DNA of 64,000 nt. It comes from Allantophomopsis cytisporea. Taxonomy: Eukaryota; Ascomycota; Leotiomycetes; Phacidiales; Phacidiaceae. The stretch spans positions 930,001-994,000 of the forward strand of contig CP103021.1 in assembly GCA_024752435.1 (NCBI GenBank), in the 5' to 3' direction. Within the stretch, counting starts at the first letter, position 1, and every line of letters begins with the position of its first letter. Both the position numbers and the translations under genes were made by a program. A model generated the notes under the pieces. It was given only the letters and a program-made list of their open reading frames with translations, was not told the origin of the DNA and did no database searches. Shown here piece after piece: positions 1-11,309 of the stretch.

Positions 1-553
1 GAACACGGAGCCAGTTTCGCCGTTCTCCCGACTATAAGACATCACTACATCAAGAGAACTGCTAAATCCCATGAAATAAATACAAAACAAGTCTATGCTT
101 TCGGAGTCAGTATCGCCGCTCTCCCAACCATAAAGCATCAAGAACGAATAATATATTCCCAAAGCCTCTAGAGGTAACGGCATTGCTCTGGGGAGCCTCT
201 CTGGCCCTGACATAACCAAGCCATGCTTCCTATCACCAACCAGTGTTGAGAAAATGATGTCTAAAGTGAGTACTGGTTCATCGATAAAGTGTGTCACTAA
301 TCGTCCCATAGTCGCAACATCATCTTTCGTTGTATGTAAAGTTCTTATTTCTTTGGGTGATTCGTGCGTCTATGTCCAAACGGAATCTTTCATTGTCCAC
401 CTTGAAACTAAGCCGAAAGAGTTCATTCATTCTTCGGATACATTCTCGAATGATCTCAACGCTGCTAAACACTTTACTATTTCAGATTGTTCCGGAGTAT
501 CCTTGGAAATTTATCATGAGCCTTGTCAATACCTATCCTGAAGTTCTAGAAAG
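1..553 (-). pseudogene. decayed coding fragments, unidentified protein
   Basis: On the minus strand three short stretches look like protein, but each is in a different frame and they are separated by stops. The first is around 541-480 and contains KAHDKFPRILRNNLK. The second is about 475-315 and contains SSVEIIRECIRRMNELFRL and ITQRNKNFTYNE. The third is an open frame running from an ATG at 309 off the left edge. The amino-acid composition and the K/E/R-rich helical look suggest a real gene broken by small indels. I do not recognise the family. The Tc1/mariner insertion begins directly beyond position 553. Ordinary introns could explain part of the frame changes, because the window edge hides the rest. 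This is inference from reading alone. Confidence 0.35.
7..142. repeat. two diverged copies of a ~96-nt tandem unit
   Basis: A segment starting GGAGCCAGTTTCGCCG at 7 recurs as GGAGTCAGTATCGCCG at 103, with roughly 32 of 40 leading positions identical. The 96-nt period is a multiple of three. On the minus strand the copies read YGWESGDTDS and YSRENGETGS, so the unit could be a 32-residue protein repeat in the fragment running off the left edge. Confidence 0.45.
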
Positions 554-555
554 TA

Positions 556-590
556 CTGTGGTATACGACGTAAGTAATGTAAGTTTGCAT
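556..590 (+). repeat. left terminal inverted repeat of the Tc1/mariner element
   Basis: The left end is 35 nt, from CTGTGGTATACG to GTTTGCAT. It matches the reverse complement of 1982-2017 except for one missing T in the run before GCAT. It is preceded directly by TA. Confidence 0.93.
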
Positions 591-700
591 ACTTCGGTTA
601 TGTAGCCGACCCCTGTTCTCATCGCTGTTATACTGTAAGGGATGCGTAGAGCCGCAACAGAACAGTAGAGTAGAATAGAGTAGAATAGAATTGAATTGAA

Positions 701-1839
701 TTGATATATACAACTATGGATATCGCTGTGCTCTTGAACCCTGTAGATGAGGTGAATTCTAATGATGAAGCCTATCCAATTCCCCCTAAAGCTAAAGTTT
801 ACAATGTTTTACAGGCGCTAATACGTCGGCAATACTCGAATCGGCTTACGAGAGACGAGCGTTTACAGTGTAAATTCTATTCTGAACTTCTATATACGCT
901 AGAAGAAATCGCTGTACTTATATATTGGTCGATACACTAAGTAGTATATACTCTTCGGTATAGAGCTATACCAAAGAAACAAACAAGGAGACCGCTAATT
1001 TTAAACGAAGCTCAAGTCGACGAACTCGAAGCATTTATTACAGCTACAAGTTTAAACCGACGGATGAGCTACAAAAAAGTAGCGGAGATTATAGATTGGG
1101 GAGTTAGAGAATATACAATTGAAAATGCTTTTGAAAAGAGAAGTTATCATCGGTATATTGCTCTACGAAAGCTACTACTCTCTGAAATTAATCGACGACG
1201 GCAATTAACTTAGGCAATCGAATATAAATACTAGACTCGAAACCAATAGAATAATATTCTATAGTCTGATAAAACTTAGATTACTACAAGCTAGTATATA
1301 TGTACTTAGGTTACTTGAAAACCAAGAGAAGAATATAATAAAACCTATATTGTAGTTAGATACTAGCAACGCCGAGGCTAGATATTTTGGGGCTGTTTTC
1401 ATTTAAATATTAAAAGACCAGGAGTTATTTGGGAAAAGGATTGGGGTACTGTTAATAGAGAGAGCTATTGTCAAAGAATCGTTCTAATTATACATAGCTG
1501 GATATACTTAATCTAAGACTTCAATTTATACAAGATAGGGCTCCTAGATACCAGGCTAGTTCTACAATTCAAGACTTCAATAAGCATAGGATATTCCCAA
1601 TTGAATAGCCACTATTTTCGCCAGATCTTAATCCTATTGAAGCTGTCTGGAATAAAATGAAGAAATGGCTTCAAGAGCGCTTCCCTGGTGATGAAGAAGT
1701 AAGTTATGATGTTCTTTATGACCGGGTCAGAGCAGCATGGGATTCTATCGGTCAAAATCAGCTTAATGAGTTACTTGATAGTATACATGACCGCTGTGTC
1801 GCTGTGAGACTAGCAGATGGGAAATATACGAAGTTTTAA
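701..1839 (+). pseudogene. Tc1/mariner transposase, multiply interrupted
   Basis: The N-terminal third (701-1210) reads as a helix-turn-helix type DNA-binding region with a stop at 938. It includes an open stretch with SYKKVAEIIDWGVREYT. In the same frame, TAG codons fall at 1211, 1232, 1247, 1262 and 1277. Each sits where family members usually have tryptophan in the stretch leading to the first catalytic Asp (L-W-S-D-x-T-W). TGG to TAG is a CpA to TpA change on the opposite strand, the RIP signature. After further stops and frame changes, an intact C-terminal block runs to 1839 and contains SPDLNPIEAVW, the usual setting of the last acidic catalytic residue, followed by about 60 residues. 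No functional transposase can be made from this copy. Confidence 0.85.
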
Positions 1840-1981
1840 ATGTATTCAATTGATTCTATACTACTTATTCTAATTATATTCATAACTATCTACAGCTTCA
1901 ATTGAACACGTTGCTATTTTAATGTGTGGTGGCTATACAGTATAGCGGCGATGATAACTTACATAATAGCGCCGCATTCCA

Positions 1982-2017
1982 ATGCAAAACTTACATTACT
2001 TACGTCGTATACCACAG
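1982..2017 (-). repeat. right terminal inverted repeat of the Tc1/mariner element
   Basis: The right end is 36 nt, the reverse complement of the left end with one extra T. It is followed by TA at 2018-2019. The sequence from here to the lipoxygenase stop (2020-2178) holds nothing I can identify. Confidence 0.93.
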
Positions 2018-2178
2018 TAGATGCACTCAAAGATATATGAGGTGAAGTATGGCATGATATCCTTATAGCTGCATATCAGATTACGCAGAGGGGAGTGAAG
2101 CTTGATTTCATACTGTAACTCGAAAATAAATAGGAAAACTAACGATCGTTCAACTTTACACGTCGCGAATATACAAGT

Positions 2179-4413
2179 CTAAATCAAGATAGACACAGCA
2201 GTATCTGCAGGGTCCATCACCATATATGGGGATTCCTGATCATCCAACTGCTCACTATGCAGTGTAAAAACTCCCTTTTTGATCAATTTCTTCGACTCTT
2301 CTCCTGGCTGAGTTTCATCGCTCTTTGGATCATAAGTATCGCCCAAGAGCCAAAGCTCCCGCAAGAACTCTTTGGCTGCCTTCTGAATTACCGGGTCGTC
2401 ACCAGCAGCCTGGTAAACACTGTTGGCATGATGCACCAGATTGAAGTCCTCAGCAGGCTTCATACTGAGCATAGTAGGCACATGAGAAGCAATGAGCCAT
2501 TCAAGCGGCCTGGCTACAGGAAGAGCATTGAGCATATCCTGCTCTGTGTACTTGTTAAGCTCCTCAAGGCTTTCCGGCAATGGTGTACAAAGCGCAGGTG
2601 GCTTATTAGCTACAAAAGATTGGTAGTATTCCTGGAGGTAATTGACAGCCGTGTGAAGTGGGGAGGCGATGTGGATGCACATCGTGACTGCATCGACGAG
2701 CTGATCTAAAGTCTTGATCACTGGGAAAGTCTGGAGGTTTCCTCCAGTGGCACTACGTAGCTCTGTATACCATGCCTTGATAGACTCGTCATTGGCGACT
2801 TGCTCATCGCTCACGAAGCCGGAATCTTCGCCACCAGAAGCAAGATAGCCTTTGACGAAGGCACGCAACACGCTCCACATTATCTTCATGTTCCGGGCGT
2901 ATGCGTAGTTGTGAAATTTGGGGTCACACTTTTGGTGGCATGTGCTCTCACAGCCGGCTTTGCATTCCTCACCAAAGATGGTGTTACAGTTCTTCTTACA
3001 GCGGCATCGTGGGTCACCGAGCTTTTCGAGAGGGAATCCACGTTTTGGCAAGTCATTGGGAATGTAGTTTCCCTGAAAGTCGTAGTTGTTGTAGGCGTAG
3101 TTGATAAGTCCCTTGACTGCACCAACGTCAATACCAGTGATTGGCGTTATGATGTGTGGGATCAGGGCGTCACGTCCAGCAGAGTTGAGTGATAGAGTCT
3201 TGACCCAGTGAGGTGAGAGGAGACGGAAGATCAGATGGGACGTTTCGAAGTTGCGGTGCGTGGCAACAATTAGGGATTCCTCCATGAAATGGGTCTCTGT
3301 TAGGTGGATCTGAATTTCATGTCGAATCCAGTCTGCAACTTGTGCTGCGTTCTTTGCGTAGCGCCATGGCCAGTCATTTGCTTGGTCGCCGGAATCGGTA
3401 GGGCTCAGCCGTTTGTTGAAGACAGTGACAGATTTCTCAATGCTACCTTTGTAGTCCAGAACAACAGCAAGTGGGTGTAAACTTCCTTGTGTGTCCAACT
3501 GGAATAATGAAACGGGACATCCTGTATAGCGGTCCCCATAGCTGTTTTCTCCTCCTTTTACATAGACAGGATCCTCATCCTTGATTCCGAAGGCTTTTCG
3601 AAAATAGCTGCAGTCTTGTATATAGAATGTAACGTCCTTCGAAGAAGTAAGTAGCCTTCCAATTGCGTCGTTACCTTGGCCATGTGCAGCTTTCGCGAAT
3701 CTTTCAATCCATTCAGGAGAAGCGAGAGTAATGGTTATTGGGTTTGTGCCAGTGAACTGCTGTTGAGCAAAGACTGAATCAGTAAACCAATCATTCTTCG
3801 GGCGATCGGCTATGTTCACGCCAGACCAAACTGACTTCTTCTCAATGCGGAGCTCAGTATTGTTCTTTTCGAGTTCGGCGAATGAATTTGGTATCTTGTA
3901 GTCCTTGATAGTTTGGGGAAGTGTGCAAGGCAGCAGATACTGTGCTCTTGAAAGGCCTCTGGCAAAGGCATCATAGTTCCCATACACCAGTCTCTTAACG
4001 ATCTTGACATCTGCATCATCAAAGATACTTTCTTGTGGGACATTCTGCAGAAGATGGGGCGGGAAACCTCCTGCATTGCTATAAGTGTAAATAGCCTTCT
4101 TCTGCTTTAGAGTCCTCTCCTCAGGTATGGCAGCCTCAAATTCGGCAGCGAAAGCATTGTTGTAACTAGATATATTTAGTTTGACTACAGAAATCGAGAA
4201 AACTTATGGGATTACTTACGTCTTGATTACTGCAGTGTAAGCCGCTGTCAGCCCTTTTGATGTGTTATTGTAGGTCCCCTCCTTGATGTGGCTCTTGATT
4301 TCCTCAGACTTGTTGTATTTAGTCACAGCTTTTCGGACAATCTCGGCAGTATAGACAGCATGATCCCATACACGGAGATGATATGTCTCTGGAGCTTCAG
4401 TATTGCCAACCAT
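2179..4413 (-). CDS. lipoxygenase with a cysteine-rich insertion
   Basis: Lipoxygenases are iron (or, in some fungi, manganese) dioxygenases that add O2 to polyunsaturated fatty acids. Two exons: 4413-4220 and 4165-2179, joined across a 54-nt intron (GTAAGT...TCTAG), giving 726 residues. The metal-binding set is complete: H352-x4-H357 in HLTETH, H569 and N573 in HTAVNY, and a terminal isoleucine (I726). The terminal Ile favours the ordinary iron type, because the characterised manganese enzymes end in Val. No signal peptide is visible, so the enzyme is probably intracellular. The odd feature is a segment at about residues 452-478 with seven cysteines (spacing C-x-C-x3-C-x7-C-x3-C-x3-C-x3-C) just before the HNYAYARN region that fits the family's conserved YxYRDD helix. 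It is divergent from the secreted FAD oxidase gene that starts at 5771. Confidence 0.93.
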
Positions 4414-5770
4414 TATGTTCAGTTGATGAGCTTCAAATATGTTTTCAAAGTCCAGAAAATTTCAGAAAGAGATATGTCTTGAATAAAAGAGAGTTACACA
4501 CCAACCGAGAAATCAGACATTGCGTTTTATATATTATGAAAATATCAGCTTAGTGATGAGAGCATACAGTCAGTTCTTACTACCTCAACTCTATATGTTG
4601 TGAGATACATCGGACATCTTCTGAGAGTATATGCTCATCATGCTGCAAGCAGAAGCAAACCTTCGTATTCCAAATCACCCACGAATAATGTTGCTTATTG
4701 CAGATTACAACATAGCAATTAGACCCAGCGCCAGGTATACATATCTTGGTTCATACGTTCCTCAAAGTTCCGGTAAAGCAATGATTTGGATCAAACCGCC
4801 AAATGCAGGCAGCTGAGGATGACACTTGTTTCACTACATACGTGAACTTGGTCGTGCTTCTGGGGCTTCTTAGCTATGAAAGTTTGTCAATAATCAACAA
4901 CGAAGCGCTAGAATAAACGGCGAGCTAATAGACTCTGGGTTACCGGAAGCGGAAGTGAGGTGAGAGAGCTGAGATTCAAGCAGCATGCATTTTACGGGAA
5001 ACCTTCTAAGCTTGAATCCACTACTTTCACCGCCGCAGTCCTTTGCCTATTTAGTTGCCAATCATGTTAAGAGACGTCATAAGGTAGTGCCATTCGCTTT
5101 GAATTCGGGGTTCCAGCTGAGGATTTGGTAGGAAATGAAATAGCACCATAGAGATCTCGGTTGGTGGATCCAATTGAAGCTAGAGTTACTGGTATGCCTA
5201 ACGACTAATATCGTAAACCGAGACACTTAGTAACGTCGTAATAATTCAAGGTCCAAGAATTTAATCATCATTTATCTACATTTCATCGAGATCTCTACAT
5301 GAAGTGTTTCTGTGACGTTACGTGCTGAGTAGTAGTCACAGCCTTGCTTATGTATATGTATAATCGAGCATTACCTTATTGTTGATCGGCCCTACCATAA
5401 GGCTTTCTCATGATGTTGTCATCATGTGCCTTGTTTTTATCTTGTTCACGAAAAAATAAGCTGTCATACAAAATTCATGGTAGGAAGTTTGTTCTCAGAT
5501 AATTTGGACGGAGTTATCACGTTGATGATATAGATATATTATTTCAAAATTGACATGTTCAGCTATTTACAAGATCACATTGCTGCTCATACTGTGACTT
5601 CTGCAGCTCACATGCATATCTATCACCTCGGCCAATTCTTCTGTGCTTCCCCAGATTTCCCAAGATGGAAGTACGGCATTTCTTTTATTCTGCCTCTTCA
5701 GCCACCATGAAGACTTTGACGTCTTTTCATGTTTCTCTAAACCAACTGAGTCCCAATTTATATAACCAAT
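4414..5770. other. divergent intergenic region, no gene seen
   Basis: This 1.36-kb region lies between the start codons of the lipoxygenase (minus) and the FAD oxidase (plus). It must therefore hold both promoters. It is AT-rich, its open frames are short and composition-driven, and I found no RNA gene. A TTTATATAACC string at 5757-5767 lies directly before the ATG of the oxidase and is too close to be a normal TATA box. Confidence 0.6.
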
Positions 5771-7762
5771 ATGCGTTCTTTCAATCTTGAGCTTCTCGGC
5801 AGCATTGTGCTGGGATCATACTCGGCTCTAGCAACAAACATAACTTCAGCTTGCAAATGCGTAAGTATCAAGTCGATCAAAACTTTCTTGAATATCATTC
5901 TGACCTTACTAAGACTCCCAACGAGGCATGCTGGCCACCACCGCAATCATGGGCTGCACTCAACTCAAGTGTATCAGGCCAATTGATCAAGAACATACCC
6001 GTAGCTGCACCATGCTACAAAGGCCTGCTGTTCAACAATGCGTCGTGTGCCAACGTAGTAGCGCAATGGACCGACCCAGTCTTCCAAGCCGATCAACCCA
6101 TTGGATACGATCACCCAACGCCCTCACAATCGTGCGATATTCCGGGTGGGAATACTACGGTTTGCTCGATTGGTACTTCACCTGTCTATGCCATAAATGC
6201 TACAAGTCCTGGTGATGTAGCGATAGGTGTCAAGTTTGCAAGAGTAAATAACCTTAGATTAGCGATTAAGACGACCGGGCATGATGGTATTGGAAGGTAA
6301 TATTACATCTATCAGATTTCGAAATTCAGACCTGTGCTGATATTTGGTCAAGATCGACAGGCTTTGGAAGCTTGGAGATTTGGCTGCGTCATCTTCGAAC
6401 GGGAGTGACGTTCCACAGGAACTACAAATCTAACTATACATATCAGGGAGCAGCAATTGAAGTTGGCGGCGGCTATTCGTGGTCAGATGTATATCCCGTC
6501 GCGCAAGCAAATAATGTCATTGTCGTAGGTGGATCATGTCCTGTAGGTTACAACTATATGAGTAAGACTAGGTCCCAACTGAGCGTTTTAACAGTCTGTC
6601 AGTGTACTCGGAGGCTATTCACAAGGTGGTGGCCATTCTCTAGCGAACAATGAATATGGTCTGGCAGCAGACCAGCTCCTTGAAGCCCAAGTAGTGCTTG
6701 CAAATGGCTCGATAGTCACAGCCAGTGCCGTCCAGAACCCAGATCTATACACAGCTATCCGTGGAGGTGGAGGCGGTACATATGGCATTGTAGTATCCGG
6801 CATCATAAAGGCGTACCAAGAAGCCACCATTGCAGCTCAAGTGCTCGAGATAGCTCCACTAATCCCTGGGAATATCCCAGAATTGCTAGAGGTGATTGCA
6901 ATCCTTTATGAAGCGTTACCCGCTCTGAACGATGGAGGTCTCAGCGGCTATGGTTTCTGGACAGCATACAGTCCTACACCCTTCGTAAGAAACTACACTT
7001 CAGGCATTCAGTTATCACTTGGAGCTTTCCATCAGAGCACTAGCCAGGTTGAGGCCCTTTTTGCTTCTACAGCCGCGAAGCTGAACCAATACAACGACAG
7101 CCTTTTCATCTCCACATCATACCAACAATTCAACAGCTACTTCGACTACTACTACACCCTCAACGGCAAGAACACGCCAGCCGTAAGTGGACGCGGCCTG
7201 GTATCGAGGCTATTCGGTAAGGAACATCTCTCTAATAGTACGGGTCTAAGGACAATGCTCAACATAACCGCTGGCCAGCCTGACGAGTTCACACTGTCTC
7301 TTATTGCACTGGTCGGCGGCGGTGCTGTCCTTGATGACAGTGACCCGTACTCGGGCGTCAACCCGGCATGGCGGAAGACATATGTGCTGAATGAAGTCGG
7401 GAGGGATTGGACGGATACAGCAAATTATGCAACTGTCCTCGGTATTTATCAGGATATCACTTATGTCAAGGGTGCGGCGATGACGAGTTTGGCACCGGAT
7501 ACAGGCAGCTATATGAACGAGGTAAATTTCCCCTCTAATTTCCTCCATGGATTGACTAGATTTCCTCGAAGCTAACGCTGTCCACTAGGGCGATCCGCAA
7601 GACCCCGATTACCTTGTCAATTATTATGGCGGGGCTCTGCCGCAGCATGAAGCTGCTAAGTTGAAATTCGACTCCGAGGGAGTGTTCTACTGTCCGACAT
7701 GTGTAGGATCGGAAGGCTGGAGTGTTTCAACGGAGGGGACATTATGCAGAATCCAGGATTAG
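5771..7762 (+). CDS. secreted berberine-bridge-type FAD-linked oxidase
   Basis: Five exons (5771-5860, 5914-6296, 6353-6542, 6595-7521, 7589-7762) give 587 residues with introns of 52-67 nt. A hydrophobic leader (first ~22 residues) points to secretion. An N-terminal FAD_binding_4 (PCMH) domain follows. TGHDGIGRS places the His for 8-alpha linkage at residue 153. GGSCP places the Cys for 6-S linkage at residue 220, so FAD should be held bicovalently. GGYSQGGGHS follows directly. The C-terminal block with NEGDPQDPD, FYCPTCVGSEGW is the BBE domain. Such enzymes oxidise carbohydrates, alcohols or secondary metabolites and release H2O2; the substrate cannot be read from sequence. The first ATG after the upstream stops gives the signal peptide and fits the family N-terminus (C-x-C-TP-x-E-x-CWP). 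Confidence 0.93.
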
Positions 7763-9813
7763 TTAATTTACAGCTGTAGGTTGACTATTCTGATAATAAA
7801 ATAGCATCACAAGACATAAGTAGCAGGCTTATGTGCTGTCCATGGAGTGTCTATGCGCATGTCTCTGCCTTATGCGCCCGCCATCTGGTCTCGAATAGCG
7901 CCTGTTTCATCACCAGTAACGCTGAGCTGTGTTGTGTCTCGAAGACAACTCATCACCATTTGATTTTCTTTTAGTCATATATAGGCGAAGGCCTATTGAG
8001 GCCCGGATGGCTTATGATCTCCTCAAGTAAGTGGTATGTGCATTTGTGCATATGAAATGATTCTATATTCCAACCCTTGGTAATGACTGGAATATCAGTT
8101 GTGTACACAGTACAATATATGTTTGATACAAATTAACAGATCAGAGTAGAAGTTGATCCTCACGAACAGACGTATTGTTAAATTGTTAGCGTCCCACTTG
8201 CCATGAAGTTTAGCAGTTGTCAGAGCACAATGACAGAAAATCGGGTCATTTTCCAGCGATCATTACGGTTTTTGGGCTGGGCGGGCACGCACGTGAGTCT
8301 TGCCGTCCGCAGTGGGACGTGGATCGCTCCGAAGTCACAATGACTGGGATTTTCTTTTGAGCTTGTCACTTGCTGTCGTCTGAACTGCTGGACCGGGTAT
8401 TGCCAAGCTGTCGGGGTAAGTCTTTTTCGCAGCGATGGTAGGGAAGAGTCCAGGGGTTGCAGGTGGGTGAACGAGTGAGGGTCTTGAAAATTTTGATGGG
8501 CTGGGTTGGGCTAGAGTGCAAATTAGAGAATGTGTTTGAGGGAAGACAAAAACAGTACCCACATTATTATTCAGTCGTAAAGACATTCTCTGGTGAGATG
8601 TATTTTCAGAGAAGATTTGTCTGATCATCGAAGATTAATGAGCCGTACGAGGAGGTATGAGAGACATGAGAAACGAAAGGAATAGTAAGAGCAACGTTGA
8701 AGAAGGCACATACGGCGCAGTAGTGAAAGTGTCGTGTTATAATGTCGTGTGAAGTTTGACAGAAACGTCTATTCTTGCGCGGCTGTTCTGCAAATGGCCA
8801 CTCTATCTCCTCGGCTCTTTGATTCCACTCTTTAAATAGTCCTTGATTGTAGTAAGTGAGGCACGAGGCCGTGCAAGAGTGAGAGCTGTTATGACTTAGT
8901 CTACCTTAGGATCTCCATGATCGACCAAGTCAGCAGTGATCCCATGCTCGCTCGACTTGGAGTCCGAGCCCAAGTCAAAATTAGAGCCGGGCTCTCTTTG
9001 TTTTGAGATAAATCAAATACTCAGACCTCATGACATATGGTGTCTTCACACTCCGTACATATTTGGTATTTGTACCCTGGCGATTCTTCATCGGACTGCG
9101 GCTGTCTATTTCAAGAGTCGTAATGTAGTATAGATGTTGGATGTGTATTCCACGAGAAGATGTCCTGGTCCACTCCGATTCCCGCCGGGCACTCACTACC
9201 TATTATTCGTTAGCACTGACAATCACCACATCAACACGCACGATCCATGCTCATAATCGCTCATAATCGCCATCAAACCCCCCATTTCAAGCCCTGTCAT
9301 GCCCATTCTTGTGTTAAATTGGGGATAAACCCCGCGCACAATGTCTTCTCAAGGCCTAGAAAAGTCTAAACCGATAACACATCAGACCACTTTTTGCTTT
9401 TCGTGTCACTATCGTACCTCAAGCTTGCTTGCTTGCTTGGCTCGTTGGCAAATTTCAAGCAAAATGCCGCGCCTAGCCCAAACCAAAATCCACGCATCGT
9501 CGTAATCGCAATCGCAATCGCAGTCGCATCACATATACAAGTACCAAGAACCACCCAGAGTCTGTCTCTAAGTAGGTATATCGTGAGGACGCCCGTTGTG
9601 GATTCATTCAATTTCATTGAATTTCATTGTTCTGTGAAAGCGGTATTTGATTTTTTGTGTTGGTTTTGGTGATCTATTTCCAGTCACTCACTACATTTCA
9701 CGCCCAAATAACTTTCATTCCTTACTCGCCACGAAATCAATGCACCACGAAGTAGCCAAGAAAATATAAATCAGACCTGTCAACTTCCAAAGCTCCTCGC
9801 CAGCCTCACCAAG
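7763..9813. other. intergenic, no supported gene
   Basis: About 2 kb. A 97-codon minus-strand frame at 8335-8628 has no recognisable features. Simple repeats occur near the right end: GCTT repeated four times at about 9422-9438, ATCGCA-type units at about 9505-9528 and two copies of GCTCATAATC at 9249-9268. The last few hundred bases should contain the promoter and leader of the F-box-like gene. Confidence 0.55.
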
Positions 9814-10500
9814 ATGAGCACTCCCACTGCATCCTTCAGCACGCTGCCCATCGAGCTGCAGCTCAGCGTCCTCGAGTACTGTCTGCTAGATGTCTCACCC
9901 ATCCAAGTGTCGGGCTTCAAAGATAGCACCCACTATCCATCAGAAATCGACCACCCACACAACCGCGCGTACCCCGTTCGCGATTTCCCGATTCTACGAG
10001 TGAGCAAGCTATTCCACGAAGAGGGCCTGAAAATATTATTTGCGAAATCTACCTTCCTGTTCACATCGCCGCTCAGCCAGCGCTGGAGCTATGCGCGCGA
10101 TTGGTACTGGACCTTCGCGTTCATGATGCCCGCGGAGACGAAGGCAGCCGTGCGGCGCATGCGCGATGTGCTGTTCAAATGTGACGGCAGCCTGGATGGG
10201 AGTTTGGTGGGCACAGTCATGAGCGTATTCGATAGCGTCGAGACGCTCGAGTTCGACTTCATCGACAGCTGGCGCTTCACCGAGGGAATCAAGAAGTACG
10301 AGGACGTCAACGACGAGTTTGTCGACATGGTATGGTACGATATCCAGCCTGAAAATCACAACCGCTCGCTCAAGGTCCTGCGCTTCTCCGGCTTGAAGGA
10401 GGGCGGCTTTTATTGGAACGAAGTTAAGTCGTACGGCGAGCGCATCACGCATCACTCTGCTACTATTGAGAAATATCATACTAGTCGTACGATCCGGTGA
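9814..10500 (+). CDS. F-box-like protein of unknown target
   Basis: A single exon codes for 228 residues. The N-terminus (about residues 11-30, LPIELQLSVLEYCLL) resembles an F-box: LP-x-E-x-x-x-x-I/V-x-x-x-L. F-box proteins bring substrates to SCF ubiquitin ligases. The rest matches the general shape of small fungal proteins that carry this motif, with RVSKLFHEEGLKIL in the region that often reads 'cR.l..e..p.ly'. GC content is clearly higher than in the flanks. A long antisense frame overlaps it and is a shadow of this codon bias. The last residues (HTSRTIR) may not be native if an intron was missed near the 3' end. Confidence 0.75.
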   Translation: MSTPTASFSTLPIELQLSVLEYCLLDVSPIQVSGFKDSTHYPSEIDHPHNRAYPVRDFPILRVSKLFHEEGLKILFAKSTFLFTSPLSQRWSYARDWYWTFAFMMPAETKAAVRRMRDVLFKCDGSLDGSLVGTVMSVFDSVETLEFDFIDSWRFTEGIKKYEDVNDEFVDMVWYDIQPENHNRSLKVLRFSGLKEGGFYWNEVKSYGERITHHSATIEKYHTSRTIR

Positions 10501-11309
10501 CAACGACAGAGGTTCCTTGTCCTGGGTCAACAGGGCATGGATGTAAAATTTAGGGAGAATATTAGAGCAAATCCTATGGCGAGCAGAGCTGAAATGCTGG
10601 CTTTGACCTGAGGAGGCGATTGAGCCGGTATAAAATGAGAGATATGTGGTCGTCCTGGGACAGGAGGCTACGGAGACACAGTGACGCGAGGAATGTGCAG
10701 GACGTCGAGGAAGAGAGACCGCAGATCGGTAGACGATCGAAGGCAGAAGAGAGGTGAGAGAAGCAGAATGCAAGTACACTGGTACAGCTTGGTGATGCAT
10801 ATAGAAAGGCACAAGCCTATTTTCAGTTTAATATGCTCTACTTAATATATGAAAAATATCTACAAATCATAATACGAACTTAATGTTCTTTCTTTTTTTC
10901 TGGATACAGTGATCTTTTGATATCTTATGATTACGAATGATCTTCCTGCCATTCTTTGGCACAACTCAATGTACTTGATGATTCAAAACTTAACATGTTC
11001 GATGTCATTTATTATGGGGGCAGATCAGCTTCCGCGTTACTTACTATGCAAAATCTACCTGACGGTAGATTTGCTATTTTCTTTTTATCCCTCAATATAT
11101 GAATTCATTGTGTTAAGCTCCACCGGATTGGACACCCTGAGAGTAGTGACTCCAAAAGGAAAGTTGGGTTGTCTGATAATTGTCCTCTCTCAAGTTCAGC
11201 CCCTGCACTGCTTCGGTTCGAGCATCAGTTGGCCTGTTCCTCGAACATGTATCTCAACCGCTGGACATAAGAGACTAAGTTTCCAACCTATGGCCACTCT
11301 TTCAAGCAT
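10501..11309. other. intergenic between convergent genes
   Basis: This 0.8-kb stretch lies between the F-box-like gene and the 3' end of a minus-strand membrane protein gene. The only long frame (plus, 10927-11376) overlaps the antisense of the neighbour's C-terminus and has no protein-like features. I see no other element. Confidence 0.5.

Larger units (their letters stand above)
556..2017 (+). mobile_element. Tc1/mariner element, complete ends, RIP-inactivated
   Basis: The element is 1,462 bp. It is bounded by near-perfect terminal inverted repeats that start CTGTGGTATACGACG at 556 and in mirror image at 2017. It is flanked by the dinucleotide TA at 554-555 and 2018-2019, the target duplication of the IS630-Tc1-mariner superfamily. 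The inside holds a degenerate transposase on the plus strand that ends in a typical SPDLNPIE-W block. It carries many in-frame TAG stops and is poor in CpA, which is the pattern left by repeat-induced point mutation. Both ends are intact, so it could in principle be mobilised in trans if a live relative exists. It lies between decayed coding debris on the left and the 3' end of the lipoxygenase gene on the right. Confidence 0.92.

Noticed and set aside
10036..10812. 258-codon minus frame antisense to the F-box-like gene
   Set aside because: It is a mirror of the GC-rich codon usage of the plus gene and shows no domain, while the plus frame has an F-box-like start.
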